From NCBI GenBank assembly GCA_963921425.1, contig OY992833.1:12999738-13063737 (forward strand): a DNA stretch of 64,000 nt, written 5' to 3'. Under the pieces are notes generated by a model. The model saw only the letters and a program-made list of their open reading frames with translations. It was not told the DNA's origin and searched no databases. Positions 42,698 to 53,817 of this stretch are shown here, in pieces. The DNA comes from Dryas octopetala (lineage: Eukaryota > Streptophyta > Magnoliopsida > Rosales > Rosaceae). Each line of letters opens with the position of its first letter. Position 1 is the stretch's first letter. The translations under genes were made by a program, and so were the position numbers.

Positions 42698-45214
42698 ATG
42701 TACAAGAAAATTATATGCCCAATCTATAGACATTTCATACACATTACACCCCAAAAGTCCATATATACAAACTGCAAATACTTCTGTACTTTAGAAGGGG
42801 CTTTGGCAAGCCAAGTTGATTCCATCTTGCAAGCTTGTAATGATCATTCTCTTCTTCAACAAGGTAGACAAGTTCATGCACATGTTGTTTACAGTGGGCT
42901 TATCAAAAACAGCCTTGTGGGTACAAAGATTTTGGGTATGTATTTTCTCTGTGGCAGCATTATGGATGCCAAGAACATGTTTTATCTGCTTGATTTGCGA
43001 TATACTTTTCCTTGGAACTGGATGATTAGAGGATTTAATATGATGGGTTACTTTGATTTTGCCTTGCTCTTTTACTTTAAGATGTTGGGTTCTGGACTTT
43101 CACCTGACAAGTATACTTTTCCGAGTGTAATTAAAGCTTGTGGTGGTTTGAATAATGTAAGATTGGGTAAAGCGCTTTATGATACAATTCAGTGTATGGG
43201 TTTTGAAGTGGATATATTTGTTGGTAGTTGTTTGGTTCAACTGTATGCAGACAATGGTTGTATCCATGATGCACGGTGCTTGTTTGATAAAATGCCCCAC
43301 AAAGATTTTGTTTTATGGAATGTGATGCTTCATGGTTATGCTAAAAATGGAGATTCAAATAATGCTCTTAGAATGTTCTTGGAAATGAGAAGTAGTGAAA
43401 TTAAGCCCAATCAAGTGACATTTGCTTGCATTTTGTCTGTTTGTGCCTCGGAAGGAGTGATTGGTTTTGGTACTCAACTTCATGGGCTAGTTGTTGCTTG
43501 TGGGTTGGAGTCGGATTCGCGAGTGGCTAATACATTGTTAGCAATGTACTCAAAATGTCAATGCGTGTTTGATGCTCGTAGGTTGTTTGATATGATGCTA
43601 CGAACTGATTTGGTGACATGGAATGGAATGATATCCGGCTATATACAAAATGGGTTTATGAGTGAGGCTGCACTTTTGTTTCAAGAGATGATATCTGCTA
43701 GTGTCAAACCTGACTCAATCACCTTTGCAAGTTTTCTTCCATCGGTTGCTGAACTATCTAGCGTCAAGCAAGGTAAGGAAATTCACGGTTACATTGTAAG
43801 ACACTGTGTGCCTTTGGACGTGTTTTTGAAAAGTGCACTTATTGATGTATACTTCAAGTGCAGAAATGTGGACATGGCACACAAGATTTTCAACCAAAGT
43901 ACCAGAACTGATGTCGTCATGTGCACTGCTATGATTTCAGGGTTTGTCCTTAATGGGATGAATAATGATGCATTGGAAATTTTTAGATGGTTACTTAAAG
44001 AGAAAATGAGACCGAATTCTCTAACCCTAGCATCTGTTTTACCAGCTTGTGCTGGTCTGGCTGCTCTGAAATTGGGAAAGGAATTGCATTGTAACATCCT
44101 CAAGTATGGGCTTGATGGAAGGTGTTATGTGGGTAGTGCCCTTACAGACATGTATGCAAAATCTGGAAGATTGGATCTTGCTCATCAAGTTTTCCAAAGA
44201 TTGTCTGAAAGGGATGCCATTTGTTGGAACTCAATGATAACAAGCTATTCCCAGAATGGCAAACCAGAGGAGGCCATTGATCTCTTTCGTCAAATGGGGA
44301 TGGGAGGTGTCAAGTATGACTGTGTAAGCATTTCAGCTGTGCTTTCTGCTTGTGCAAACTTACCGTCACTTCATTATGGGAAAGAGATTCATGGTTTCAT
44401 GATTAGAAGTGCATTTAGCTCTGATCTTTTTGCTGAGAGTGCACTGGTAGACATGTATGCCAAATGTGGAAACCTAGTTCTTGCTCGCCGTGTGTTTGAC
44501 ATGATGGAAGAGAAGAATGAAGTTTCCTGGAACAGCATCATTTCTGCTTATGGGAATCATGGCTGCCTCAAGGACTCTCTTGTTCTGTTTCATGAAATGT
44601 TAGATAATGGAATCCTGCCTGATCATGTCACCTTTCTTGGTATAATATCTGCTTGTGGCCATGCAGGCCAAGTTGATGATGGAATTTTCTACTTCCGTTG
44701 CATGACCGAGGAATATGGGATCCCAGCTAGGTTGGAGCATTATGCTTGCTTAGTGGATCTATTTGGGCGTGCTGGACATTTACGTGAAGCATTTGAAACA
44801 ATAAAGAGCATGCCATTCTCACCAGATTCTGGTGTATGGGGAACATTGCTTGGAGCCTGTCGGGTCCATGGCAATGTTGAGCTTGCTGAAGAAGCATCAA
44901 GACATCTTTTTAAATTGGAACCACAAAATTCTGGCTATTATATATTACTTTCAAATATACATGCTGATGCTGGAAAATGGGGGAGTGTGCTTAAGGTTCG
45001 AAGTTTGATGAAAGAAAGAGAAGTTCAGAAAGTTCCTGGGTACAGTTGGATTGAGATCAACAACAGCACTCATATGTTTGTTGCAGCAGACGAAAGTCAC
45101 CCACAGTCTGCTCAGTTATATTCATTGCTCAATAGTCTTCTTCTAGAGTTAAGAAAAGAGGGTTATAATCCTCAATGTTACCTTCCAACGCACCCACAAA
45201 CATTGGGGATGTAA
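42698..45214 (+). CDS. Pentatricopeptide repeat protein, PLS class, E/E+ type
   Basis: One exon, 838 residues from the ATG at 42698. The N-terminus (MYKKIICPIYRHFIHITPQK) is basic and hydrophobic, consistent with an organelle transit peptide. From about residue 40 to 720 there are tandem PPR motifs of P, L and S types; typical turns are VTWNGMISGYIQNGF, EMISASVKPDSITFASFLPS and ALVDMYAKCGNLVLARRVFD. An E/E+ region follows (GVWGTLLGACRVHGNVELAE, VPGYSWIEINNSTHMFVAAD). There is no DYW domain. PLS-E proteins bind organellar RNA and usually recruit a DYW partner for C-to-U editing; splicing roles also occur. From memory it resembles Arabidopsis At4g21300, but orthology needs a search. The frame is intact. 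It is presumed to act in mitochondria or plastids. Confidence 0.93.
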   Translation: MYKKIICPIYRHFIHITPQKSIYTNCKYFCTLEGALASQVDSILQACNDHSLLQQGRQVHAHVVYSGLIKNSLVGTKILGMYFLCGSIMDAKNMFYLLDLRYTFPWNWMIRGFNMMGYFDFALLFYFKMLGSGLSPDKYTFPSVIKACGGLNNVRLGKALYDTIQCMGFEVDIFVGSCLVQLYADNGCIHDARCLFDKMPHKDFVLWNVMLHGYAKNGDSNNALRMFLEMRSSEIKPNQVTFACILSVCASEGVIGFGTQLHGLVVACGLESDSRVANTLLAMYSKCQCVFDARRLFDMMLRTDLVTWNGMISGYIQNGFMSEAALLFQEMISASVKPDSITFASFLPSVAELSSVKQGKEIHGYIVRHCVPLDVFLKSALIDVYFKCRNVDMAHKIFNQSTRTDVVMCTAMISGFVLNGMNNDALEIFRWLLKEKMRPNSLTLASVLPACAGLAALKLGKELHCNILKYGLDGRCYVGSALTDMYAKSGRLDLAHQVFQRLSERDAICWNSMITSYSQNGKPEEAIDLFRQMGMGGVKYDCVSISAVLSACANLPSLHYGKEIHGFMIRSAFSSDLFAESALVDMYAKCGNLVLARRVFDMMEEKNEVSWNSIISAYGNHGCLKDSLVLFHEMLDNGILPDHVTFLGIISACGHAGQVDDGIFYFRCMTEEYGIPARLEHYACLVDLFGRAGHLREAFETIKSMPFSPDSGVWGTLLGACRVHGNVELAEEASRHLFKLEPQNSGYYILLSNIHADAGKWGSVLKVRSLMKEREVQKVPGYSWIEINNSTHMFVAADESHPQSAQLYSLLNSLLLELRKEGYNPQCYLPTHPQTLGM

Positions 45215-45642
45215 TTACTGTAAAGTTTCATCATCTCTGGCAACTCAAGGATTAGGAATATGGTCCTGGCCTATGAAATATGGTAAATCAGGAGATTATA
45301 AACATTTCTGTTTAGTTATATCTATTCAGTTTCATTACTTATTTAAAACCCTTTTTCTTTTTCTTTCTTTTGTGGTTTTGAGATCAGGCAAGGAAAAAAA
45401 ACTCCACCTTCTCTGAAAGCCCAGATTTGATGTACAAAAGCTTGGATACAGACTCCCAAAAGGTTATTTTCCTAAATGTCATTGTTTTTGTACTCTGTCT
45501 AAACCTTCAAGGGTTTTATAACTTTCTTTTATATGCAGATTGAGGCTATAACAAATGAAAGTGATCAGCTTTCTTTGGAGCTGGAAATTGCTCTTGGCAA
45601 ACTTGAAGCAATATGTTAATTTTGCTCCCTTGAATTGCCAAT
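45215..45642 (+). other. PPR 3'UTR with an exon-like stretch
   Basis: The PPR 3'UTR lies here. At 45539-45619, after a good acceptor (ttatatgcag), the frame IEAITNESDQLSLELEIALG ends at TAA and is coiled-coil-like. It may be a fragment of an unrelated gene; no other exon of it is certain. Confidence 0.4.
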
Positions 45643-47022
45643 CACTACTATAAAAAGTGACATAGAGGACCCATCTAGTATTAGTATACATGACTGTTAT
45701 TTAGAAATAAGTCCTTAGCAAAGTTTTTGGGATGGTAAACATTAAATGGTCGTGTAAACATTTTTGACAAGGACTGCTTGGAAACAAACAGTCCTCTTTT
45801 ATCAGTTCATCTGGATGCTTTTTAGCTCATAGGTCCTAACTGGGGCTTTCCAAAAAATCTCATCTTTTATAAACCTAATTTTTCATTCGATACTTTAGCC
45901 TCTCCGTCTACCCTCTCACTCTCCCTTCATCTATAGTCGAGCGATTGCCATCCATACACTTCCATTGTCGTCCTTGCACCACCATCACCTTCGTCACACA
46001 GAGCACCAAATCAGCCACCTTCAAAATCTCTCTCGCTCTCTTGTCTCTCTTGCTTTTTGTTATCTCTGTTATCTTTACCTAAGTCGTACCAACACCAACA
46101 CCATCTTCTTGGTCTTCATATTTGTACAAAGGAAAAGTTATTCTATTAAAGCCATTCCTTATTTCGATTTTGTTTATTCTATGTAATTAGTTTATCTATT
46201 AGTAATTTAGGATTTTATTTTATCCTAAATTGAGGTTCTTAAGGGATTAATTTTGGCATATTTTTTGTTGAATTTTTTACTAGGTTTCTTTATTTCTCTA
46301 ATTTCTGTTTCTCTCTCAGTCTAATCTTTCATTAACGAAGGGCTGATCAGTTTTAGGGTTTCTCAGGTGTTTTTTTGTCAAACCTATTTTGTCTCTATTG
46401 GGGAAGAGTGTGATTTATATTTTGTGTTTAATTGATTCTTTCAGAAAGACAAGGAGAAGGTGAAGGCTTTACAAAGAAATCTATCAGCTTTGGACTCTTA
46501 GCAATTTCAGGTAATTTCGTTATTGACCATAAGGGGAAAAAAAAAGAGATTATATTTTATAATTAAATATTTCTTTCTGTACTGGTTGAAGCCCCCTTGA
46601 CATTCATTCTATAAATTTCATACTTGTATATAAAACATTATGCTTGGAACATGAGAGAACAAAGCTAAACAATTGCTTAAACCATTTCAGTTCAAAGCTT
46701 GGTTTGAACATGGATGTAGGATTTTATTACATAAACAACGGTAGAATCCTGATTCATGGGATTGGTTGTATTTGCATGACACTCTAGAATCCCTATTAAT
46801 GGTAAATGTATGTATCATTGTGATGGGTAATAATTACCAGGTAAAATGAACTGCCATCCAAGTTTGGTGAACTCGTAAATGATGACAAAGCTTACAAAGT
46901 ACATGCAAGAAAATCTCCTCTTTGGTGATAAGCTTGTTTTTCCCACTTAGAAGTCATCAAGACTACCGGCTCTTATCAACCAAAGGCAAGGTTGATATTC
47001 TTTTGGATGAACAACGCTTAGG

Positions 47023-47053
<31 letters not shown>

Positions 47054-49040
47054 CCCTCATAGATTTTTATGCATATGTGTCTTATAAAGCAGTTCTGGCC
47101 TGCATTGATTTAATAGGAAATCCACTAAGCTTGACTCCTTACTTGTGCTTCAATTTTTACTTTCGTAAATGATTAGAAGACTTTCAGATCAAAGTCTATT
47201 ATTATCCATAATATGTCAATTTTGTTTTTCCTTCTTTTAATTATATTGAAGTTCCCATGTTAACTTTGTACTTTCAAGAGAAAAGTTTGAACAAGAATAT
47301 GTACAGAAAGGATCATCTGGTTCTTATAAAAAAGAGAATATGTTTCTGTAGCTATTGCTATTATTACCCTGCTTCTGTTTTAGTTGTGCATGCATTTGCT
47401 GTCGTTTGATTGTCAAATGTCAATTTCTAACTTTATTGAGGCATGTCTAATGCGTGCAATGTATGATTATGAATTGCATAGTTAAGGCTACTCAATTGAA
47501 CAATTGATTTAAGTGGTAAATTATCTTGCATCATCTAATGTTTTAACTTGAAAGTTGATTGATGAGAATGCTTTGTTAGCTTTCATAACCATTAATGGAT
47601 ATGTTTGTTGCAATGGCATCAGGTTCACTCAAATCTGGCAATAAAATTTTCAGAACATTGTCATAGGTTTTTTTTTATTTTTTTTATTTCTCATTCTTTC
47701 CAGCAGTTTAAGTGTGTATTTGCAGGCATTTTAATATTAGCACTGTTGAGAACATTTGGAAACATGATAATAGCAACTTGAAATATTTGATAGTAGTCTT
47801 TGAGGAACTGATTTGGTAGGAAGTTGAAAACCCATGGTTGTTTAATAATATCACCATCTATGGCAGTTATAAATTCATTTCCTAACTTTATGGTGTATGA
47901 CAAGCTTGAAATTTATATATATGGACTGGTTTATTACATTGGTGAATATGGTTAATGGGAATTATGCACTATGATTGTTTGGGTTCTGATCATCATGAAA
48001 TCAAAGAGGGGGAACTTAAAAAGAATTATGGGAGTAGTTCAACTACAGCATAATACCTAAACAAGGACATGTAGAAGATTGATCAATGGTTGCCAACAGC
48101 AAGAACAGTAATACTATAACTACCATGTCAAACAAGAACTAGAGCTGCAGAAACTTTTTTCTATTGTGAAACCTTGGTTGTCTTGCTTTGCTAATTGGTT
48201 GTTTATGTTGTTTTTCTCTTTTTTCTCTTTTAGGTAGGCTTTCTTTTTTGGCTTGATGTTGGTTTGCAGCTTATTTGTATATTGACTTGTGGTGGCATCT
48301 TTCTTCTTGTTGTCTTTCTTTGCTTTAATTCATTAACTTTTTGTAAAAAATAATAATAATAATAATGTGGATGTGAATCAAACAAATTTGTGTTAACTAC
48401 TGTTGATGGTTATTTCCTAAGATTGTGTTATATAGAATCTGGTTTCATCTACTTGATTGTAATACTCTTACTGCTTATTGGTTTCATGATTTTCATCTAT
48501 TTGATTGTAATACTCTTATTTATTGCAGTTCAAAGGAAAAGGTTTTGCAATCAAGAAGAAACTGATGTGGTGCAAGCGAGTGGGCCAGAATTGTATGTGC
48601 ATTTATCTAGAATCGTATGCATTTTTATAGTTTATCATCATGACCTTGTTTTGGGAGGTCACAGTTTCCTTTGAATGTAAATATACAATTATAAATGCAT
48701 TTATCCTATATTTTTTTAAATTTTTTTAATTCTTATTAAAAAGGGTCCTTGTTGATGTACTATTTGACAAGCGGTCCTCCATTATGCTATTCACTATTAA
48801 GGACCATTTTCACTTAAAAACAATCTTTCATTCCACAATAGAGGACAGCTGACAAAACGGTCTCCTATTCTAACTTTTAAGGACCTATGAAGTGTCTTTT
48901 TGCTCTTTTGGTGTCAAATAGAGGACCTAAAATTTTGTTTATAAAGACCGGTTAAAACGGTCCTCTATAATCAAAGGAAAAGAGGACCTTCAAAAAGGGT
49001 TCTCTATGACCAGTCCTCTATTAGCTTTTTTATAGTAATG
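45643..49040. mobile_element. CACTA (En/Spm-like) element, non-autonomous
   Basis: The left end cactactataaaaagtga is inverted at the right end (cttttttatagtaatg), flanked by aat on both sides (45640-45642 and 49041-49043), the 3-bp duplication of CACTA elements. Subterminal gaggac/gtcctc motifs recur many times at both ends, as expected for transposase-binding repeats. The interior is AT-rich with no transposase. One short exon-like piece after an acceptor at about 46446 reads KDKEKVKALQRNLSALDS. A poly-T tract lies near 47022-47048 and (taa)n near 48345-48366. Confidence 0.75.
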
Positions 49041-49043
49041 AAT

Positions 49044-49626
49044 GTATTTATTTACTTGTCCAATGTATTATCTATCCTTTGTTTTTTTAATAAATTACCT
49101 CTTAACTCCAAAATATCTAATAAGTTTAACTAGAAATATAGCCAATCTAAAACTTAAGGAGGACTATTATAGACTTACGCCTCTTCCACGTGTAAACATT
49201 TACGCCTCTTCATACCCTCGCTCTATGTCCTCTCTCGACTCAGAGTCGAATCTGGATCGTCGATTGGACTTGGAGGAGCTGATTTGTCCTATCGGAGCTG
49301 TCACTTTGTGGATTGTTGGTTGGACTTGGAGGAGCAGATCTGTCCAATTGGTGTCGTCAATTTGTGAAGAAGATGGAGAGGTTAAGATTAGGCAGAGAGA
49401 GTGAGAGAGCGATCTCGGCATCGATGACGACGCAAAGGAAGCCTTCGTGGAAGGAGAGAGAGAACAAAAAAAAACAACATGAGGAGAGAGAGAGGAGGAG
49501 AGAGCCATAGCGGAGAAGATATTCACGGGCTTTGAGCTCAGGGTAGCTTTAACTTTCCCAAGCACTGCGACAACGAGGTAGGCTCTCTGCGTCCAAGCTA
49601 GTTGGACCGTACATCACCACCTACTG
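49044..49626. other. Spacer before element 2 with a GA-rich frame
   Basis: The stretch 49200-49510 is GC/GA-richer and open in more than one frame. It contains a direct repeat (gattggacttggaggagctgat, then gttggacttggaggagcagat). I recognise no protein. It could be an exon fragment or part of a repeat. Confidence 0.4.
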
Positions 49627-49631
49627 TATGG

Positions 49632-50685
49632 TGTTTGTGGATAAACTCACACCGATTCAATAGCCAATCATGGCTGGACACGTGGCCGGTCAGATCTATC
49701 TTCAGTGTTTGACTTCTCAGTGGTCAAACTTTGACCTCCACATCATCACGCAGCTCGGCATTTCCTCTGTCAGCTCAGATCGGATCACCACGGCGAGCCC
49801 TTCGTGCCCGGTCCGACCCGAACCGATGATCTTCCAGAGGATTGAGTGTTCATCTTTCCTTGGTCGTCCCGGTTCGGCTCGGCTCGGAGCCGAGGGAACA
49901 TCCTTTCGGGTTCTAGCGCCAACCAGCTACGACTCGGAGGGATCACTATCTACTGGATCGGCTCGGTTAGGAACTCCATGTCCGATCCGATCACATATAG
50001 GCTTCATGTATACACATAAGGACATGTGTTCGGGTGGGCTCGGCTTTCCGCCGCCATTCCAAGGAAGATCACGTTGGGACGAACCGCCACACTTAAATGC
50101 ACCTGACAAGATCTTCTGACAAATGGGACTTCCCAGCTTACATTCATGACTACTGAGGTAGTTCACCTGAATCTTCCATACTTGCATTCAATGCAGCATT
50201 GAATGTGGAGGACGTGGGTAGCTGTGCATGCCACTATTCACGACCGAACACGTGGATCTTTCTCAACCAGCCAACCACATGCAGGTAACTTACTCATGAG
50301 AATTTCTTTTGCCTATATATACCAACTTATATGCACAAAATCAAGGATCTAGCTACCAATCCTTCACCAGACAAACACTTACACAAAACTTTCACTCACC
50401 CAAGAGCATACCCAGCTTGCTGAGAATAAACCCAAAACATTTACCTTGTTTTTCCCATTCTCCCAAGTTCATCCTTTGTTTTTCCTCACTCATATTCAAA
50501 TATCATCAAACACACATCACTGACTTCATCATCGGAGCGTGTTAGGCTGGTATCACACCGGTCCATCTCCTTTGATCTTGTTTCTCATACAGGAAGATCT
50601 CACGTCATCATCCAGCGAGGCTTCGGATCAGCCAAATCATCATTTCTAAGTTGTTGCATCTATCTTACGGAAATTTGCATCAACA
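49632..50685 (+). repeat. Element 2, 5' LTR
   Basis: Starts tgtttgtggataaactcac and ends ttgcatcaaca. It contains a TATA box at 50314-50321 (tatatata in gcctatatatacc). Confidence 0.95.
50314..50321 (+). promoter_or_regulatory. LTR TATA box, element 2
   Basis: tatatata preceded by tttgcc, the same context as in element 1. Likely promoter of the gag-pol transcript. Confidence 0.65.
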
Positions 50686-50688
50686 GAT

Positions 50689-50706
50689 TGGCGTCATCTG
50701 TGGGAA
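50689..50706 (+). other. Element 2 primer binding site (mutated)
   Basis: tggcgtcatctgtgggaa, three bases inside the LTR. It differs from element 1 at two positions, each explained by a C-to-T or G-to-A change within CG dinucleotides. Confidence 0.75.
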
Positions 50707-50767
50707 GATTCGTCTTCAGCCGTTGTGTTCACCACAAGTGCTAATTTCTTCCTCCAAACAAGTCATC

Positions 50768-53700
50768 ATGACTACCATCTTTCGCGACAACAGTTCTTCA
50801 GGAGCGTCCCAGAATGATGAACATCACCCTGAGACACCTGAAAAGACAAGGGGAGCACAACTTCCCAGAACAGCAAAATCTAAGGGCCTTTCAAAGATCA
50901 GGGCTGCTCACAAACTCCTTAAGGAGAACCAACGACATCTGGCCGCTGAGAATGCACTTCTCAAGCAGAATAATGAGCTGCTCGCAAAACAAGCCGAACT
51001 GGCCGAGGAACTTGCGCGTCATCGCGCTCAGCTCGAGAACAGCGGGAGATCGGGTTTCCGATCGCGTCGAACCCGAACCGAGCAGGAGGTCCTATCGCCA
51101 TCTCCTTCTTGGCAGCGTACTCCGGCCGAGCCGGACGGCCAGCCCCCTCGGCAGGATGCGGATTGTACCTTCCCGGGCTTCGAGGACATGCCCCCGACCG
51201 AACAGGCTGAGTTCCTGAACGCCCACCGCCTCCTTCAGCAAAAGCATGCGGCCTTGAGGAAACACTCTCCCGAGGGTTTGAGGGGAAACCGTGCCGACCC
51301 GAACACAAATCAACGACCTTCAGCCCGATCCAGATTAGCGGCTATCAGTCCAACTGATTCGACCGAACCCAGGGTATCAATCAGGGACAGGCTCGGGCCT
51401 ACCGTCAGCCAGGACCCTTCCCCGTCCGGAATTCGTTCAGGGAGACGATCCGCGAGTGACCGGCTGGGATCTACCATGATCATGTCCGACCGACGTCCGG
51501 TAGGCGAGATGATCACTCGTCAGCAGGTAAACGAGAGGCTCGGTAACCGGACCGAGTGCTCAGGGGAGACTACACCGCCTCCTTCAGCAAAAGCATGCGG
51601 CCTTGAGGAAACACTCTCCCGAGGGTTTGAGGGGAAACCGTGCCGACCCGAACACAAATCAATGACCTCCAGCCCGATCCAGATTGGGGGCTATCAGTCC
51701 AACTGGTTCGACCGAACCCAGGGTATCAATCAGGGACAGGCTCGGGCCTACCGTCAGCCAGGACCCTTCTCCGTCAGGAATTCGTTCAGGAAGACGATCC
51801 GCGAGTGACCGGCTGGGATCTACCATGATCATGTCCGACCGACGTCCGGTAGGCGAGATGATCACTCGTCAGCAGGTAAACGAGAGGCTCGGTAACCGGA
51901 CCGAGTGCTCAGGGGAGACTACACCGCCTCCTTCAGCAAAAGCATGCGGCCTTGAGGAAACACTCTCCCGAGGGTTTGAGGGGAAACCGTGCCGACCCGA
52001 ACACAAATCAACGACCTCCAGCCCGATCCAGATTGGGGGCTATCAGTCCAACTGGTTCGACCGAACCCAGGGTATCAATCAGGGACAGGCTCGGGCCTAC
52101 CGTCAGCCAGGACCCTTCCCCGTCAGGAATTCGTTCAGGGAGACGATCCGCGAGTGACCGGCTGGGATCTACCATGATCATGTCCGACCGACGTCCGGTA
52201 GGCGAGATGATCACTCGTCAGCAGGTAAACGAGAGGCTCGGTAACCGGACCGAGTGCTCAGGGGAGACTACGGCCGAGCCGACCACACCCAATGTTGAAA
52301 ATCTGGTCCGAACTTTGGTCCAAAACCAAATTCGGAGTGTCCACGATCGGCTCGGCCAGGTCGAGGTCTCCAGAGGGTACCTCGGCAGAACCGACCACGG
52401 GGAAGAACTCCCCCTCCTATACACCAACAGGATCATGGATGCTGAGGTCTCCAGGGACACCAAACCCCCTAAGATGGATCAGTATGACGGGACTAAGGAT
52501 CCCTATGATTATCTTGACAGCTTCAGATACGCCATGAAGGCCCGCCAGGCATCTGAGGCCACGAAGTACAGAATCTTCCCTTCAACCTTGAAGGGATCGG
52601 CTCGGGGATGGTTTCGAACTCTTCAGCCGAACTCCATCGACTCTTTCTCCGACCTCCGGAAGGCCTTCCTGACGAGATATCGGGTTGTATCCGAACGACT
52701 CTACAACTTGAACGATATGTCACTCATCAAACAGCAGGAATGAGAAAGTCTTAAAACCTATCTGATCCGCTTCAACATTGAATATACGAAGTGTGACGAT
52801 TGCGACGACAGATCGGCTAAGAATGCTTTTATGCAAGGTCTACTCGCCGGGGGACTTCGCTCCCATCTGATGAGAAACCCTCCTTCCACCTATGATGAGC
52901 TTTCTGCCGGAGCCACCAAATGGGCGCGGGTGGAAGAGTGGGATGCTCAGATGGAAGCCTTGAATTCTAAGCCGACCTCGGCCAAGCGGAAGGAGGGGGA
53001 AGTCGCGAACCCCAAGCCTCAGGCCTAGACCAAGAAGTCCCGGGTGGAGGAACCGCGCCAACTTCTGGGCAAGGGGCCCAAATTCATTCAGTATACAGAG
53101 TACACTCCTCTCAACGCCGGTCTGGAGACAATCTTCTCGAAAATCAAAGATCAACTCCCTGTTGCAAGGGAGATCAAGGGACCACCCCCAGATCAGATCA
53201 AGGAGGGCGTCTTCTGCAATACCACTCTAATCACGGCCACGTCACGGGTGACTGCTACGCCCTCCGCGACGGAATTGAGACTCTTGCCCGGGCGGGTAAG
53301 ATCAATCAATTCCTGGCCAGCGGACCTAGGGTACCCAAGGCCACGCTGAAGAAGCCCACCAACACCATTGACGTCCGGGACGCCGCCATCGGATCAATTG
53401 GCGGAGGCCCAACCTTCGTGGGAAGTTCGAACCGATCCCAGAAGGAGTACGTCAGACAGGCGGCTCATGCTCACGAGTCCTTATCACTTCAAGCGGGACA
53501 GTCCAGCACTTTCAAAAGACAACGGATGGACTGGGCACCGGTCACCTTCGAGCCAAACGTGGCGAACGGGATCATCTTCCCACACTACGATCCGGTGGTC
53601 ATAGTGGCTGAGGTGGCCGGAACCACCATCGCGCGTTCCTTCATCGATGGGGGAAGTTCAGTCAACATCCTCTACCATTCTGCGTTCGAGCAGATGGGCA

Positions 53701-53817
53701 TCGGCGAGGACAAGTTAAAAGCTGATATGCCAGCCTTGATTGGGTTTGGGGGAGAAGTGGTTCAGCCCCTCGGACACATCTACCTTCCCATTTCGCTCGG
53801 GAAGGGGCCCATCAAGA
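50768..53817 (+). pseudogene. Element 2 gag-protease, broken
   Basis: The ATG at 50768 matches the element 1 start. The protein runs in frame through the coiled coil (HLAAENALLKQNNELLAKQA) and linker until a 349-bp tandem triplication (51224-52270) throws the frame twice. The gag domain resumes at 51952-52743 and stops at a TGA (52741-52743) where element 1 has a Gly codon. A TAG at 53026-53028 stands for Gln. A one-base loss near 53218 hits the zinc motif. The frame resumes at 53418 through protease (SFIDGGSSVNILYH). A 15-codon segment just upstream (RDAAIGSIGGGPTFV) is present here but deleted in element 1. No functional product is expected. Confidence 0.88.
51224..52270 (+). repeat. 349-bp tandem triplication inside gag
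   Basis: Copies at 51224-51572, 51573-51921 and 51922-52270, each starting caccgcctccttcagc and ending caggggagacta. By eye they differ at only a handful of sites (for example gattagcgg versus gattggggg in copy 1). 349 is not a multiple of three, so each junction shifts the frame. Element 1 has a single copy. Confidence 0.95.
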
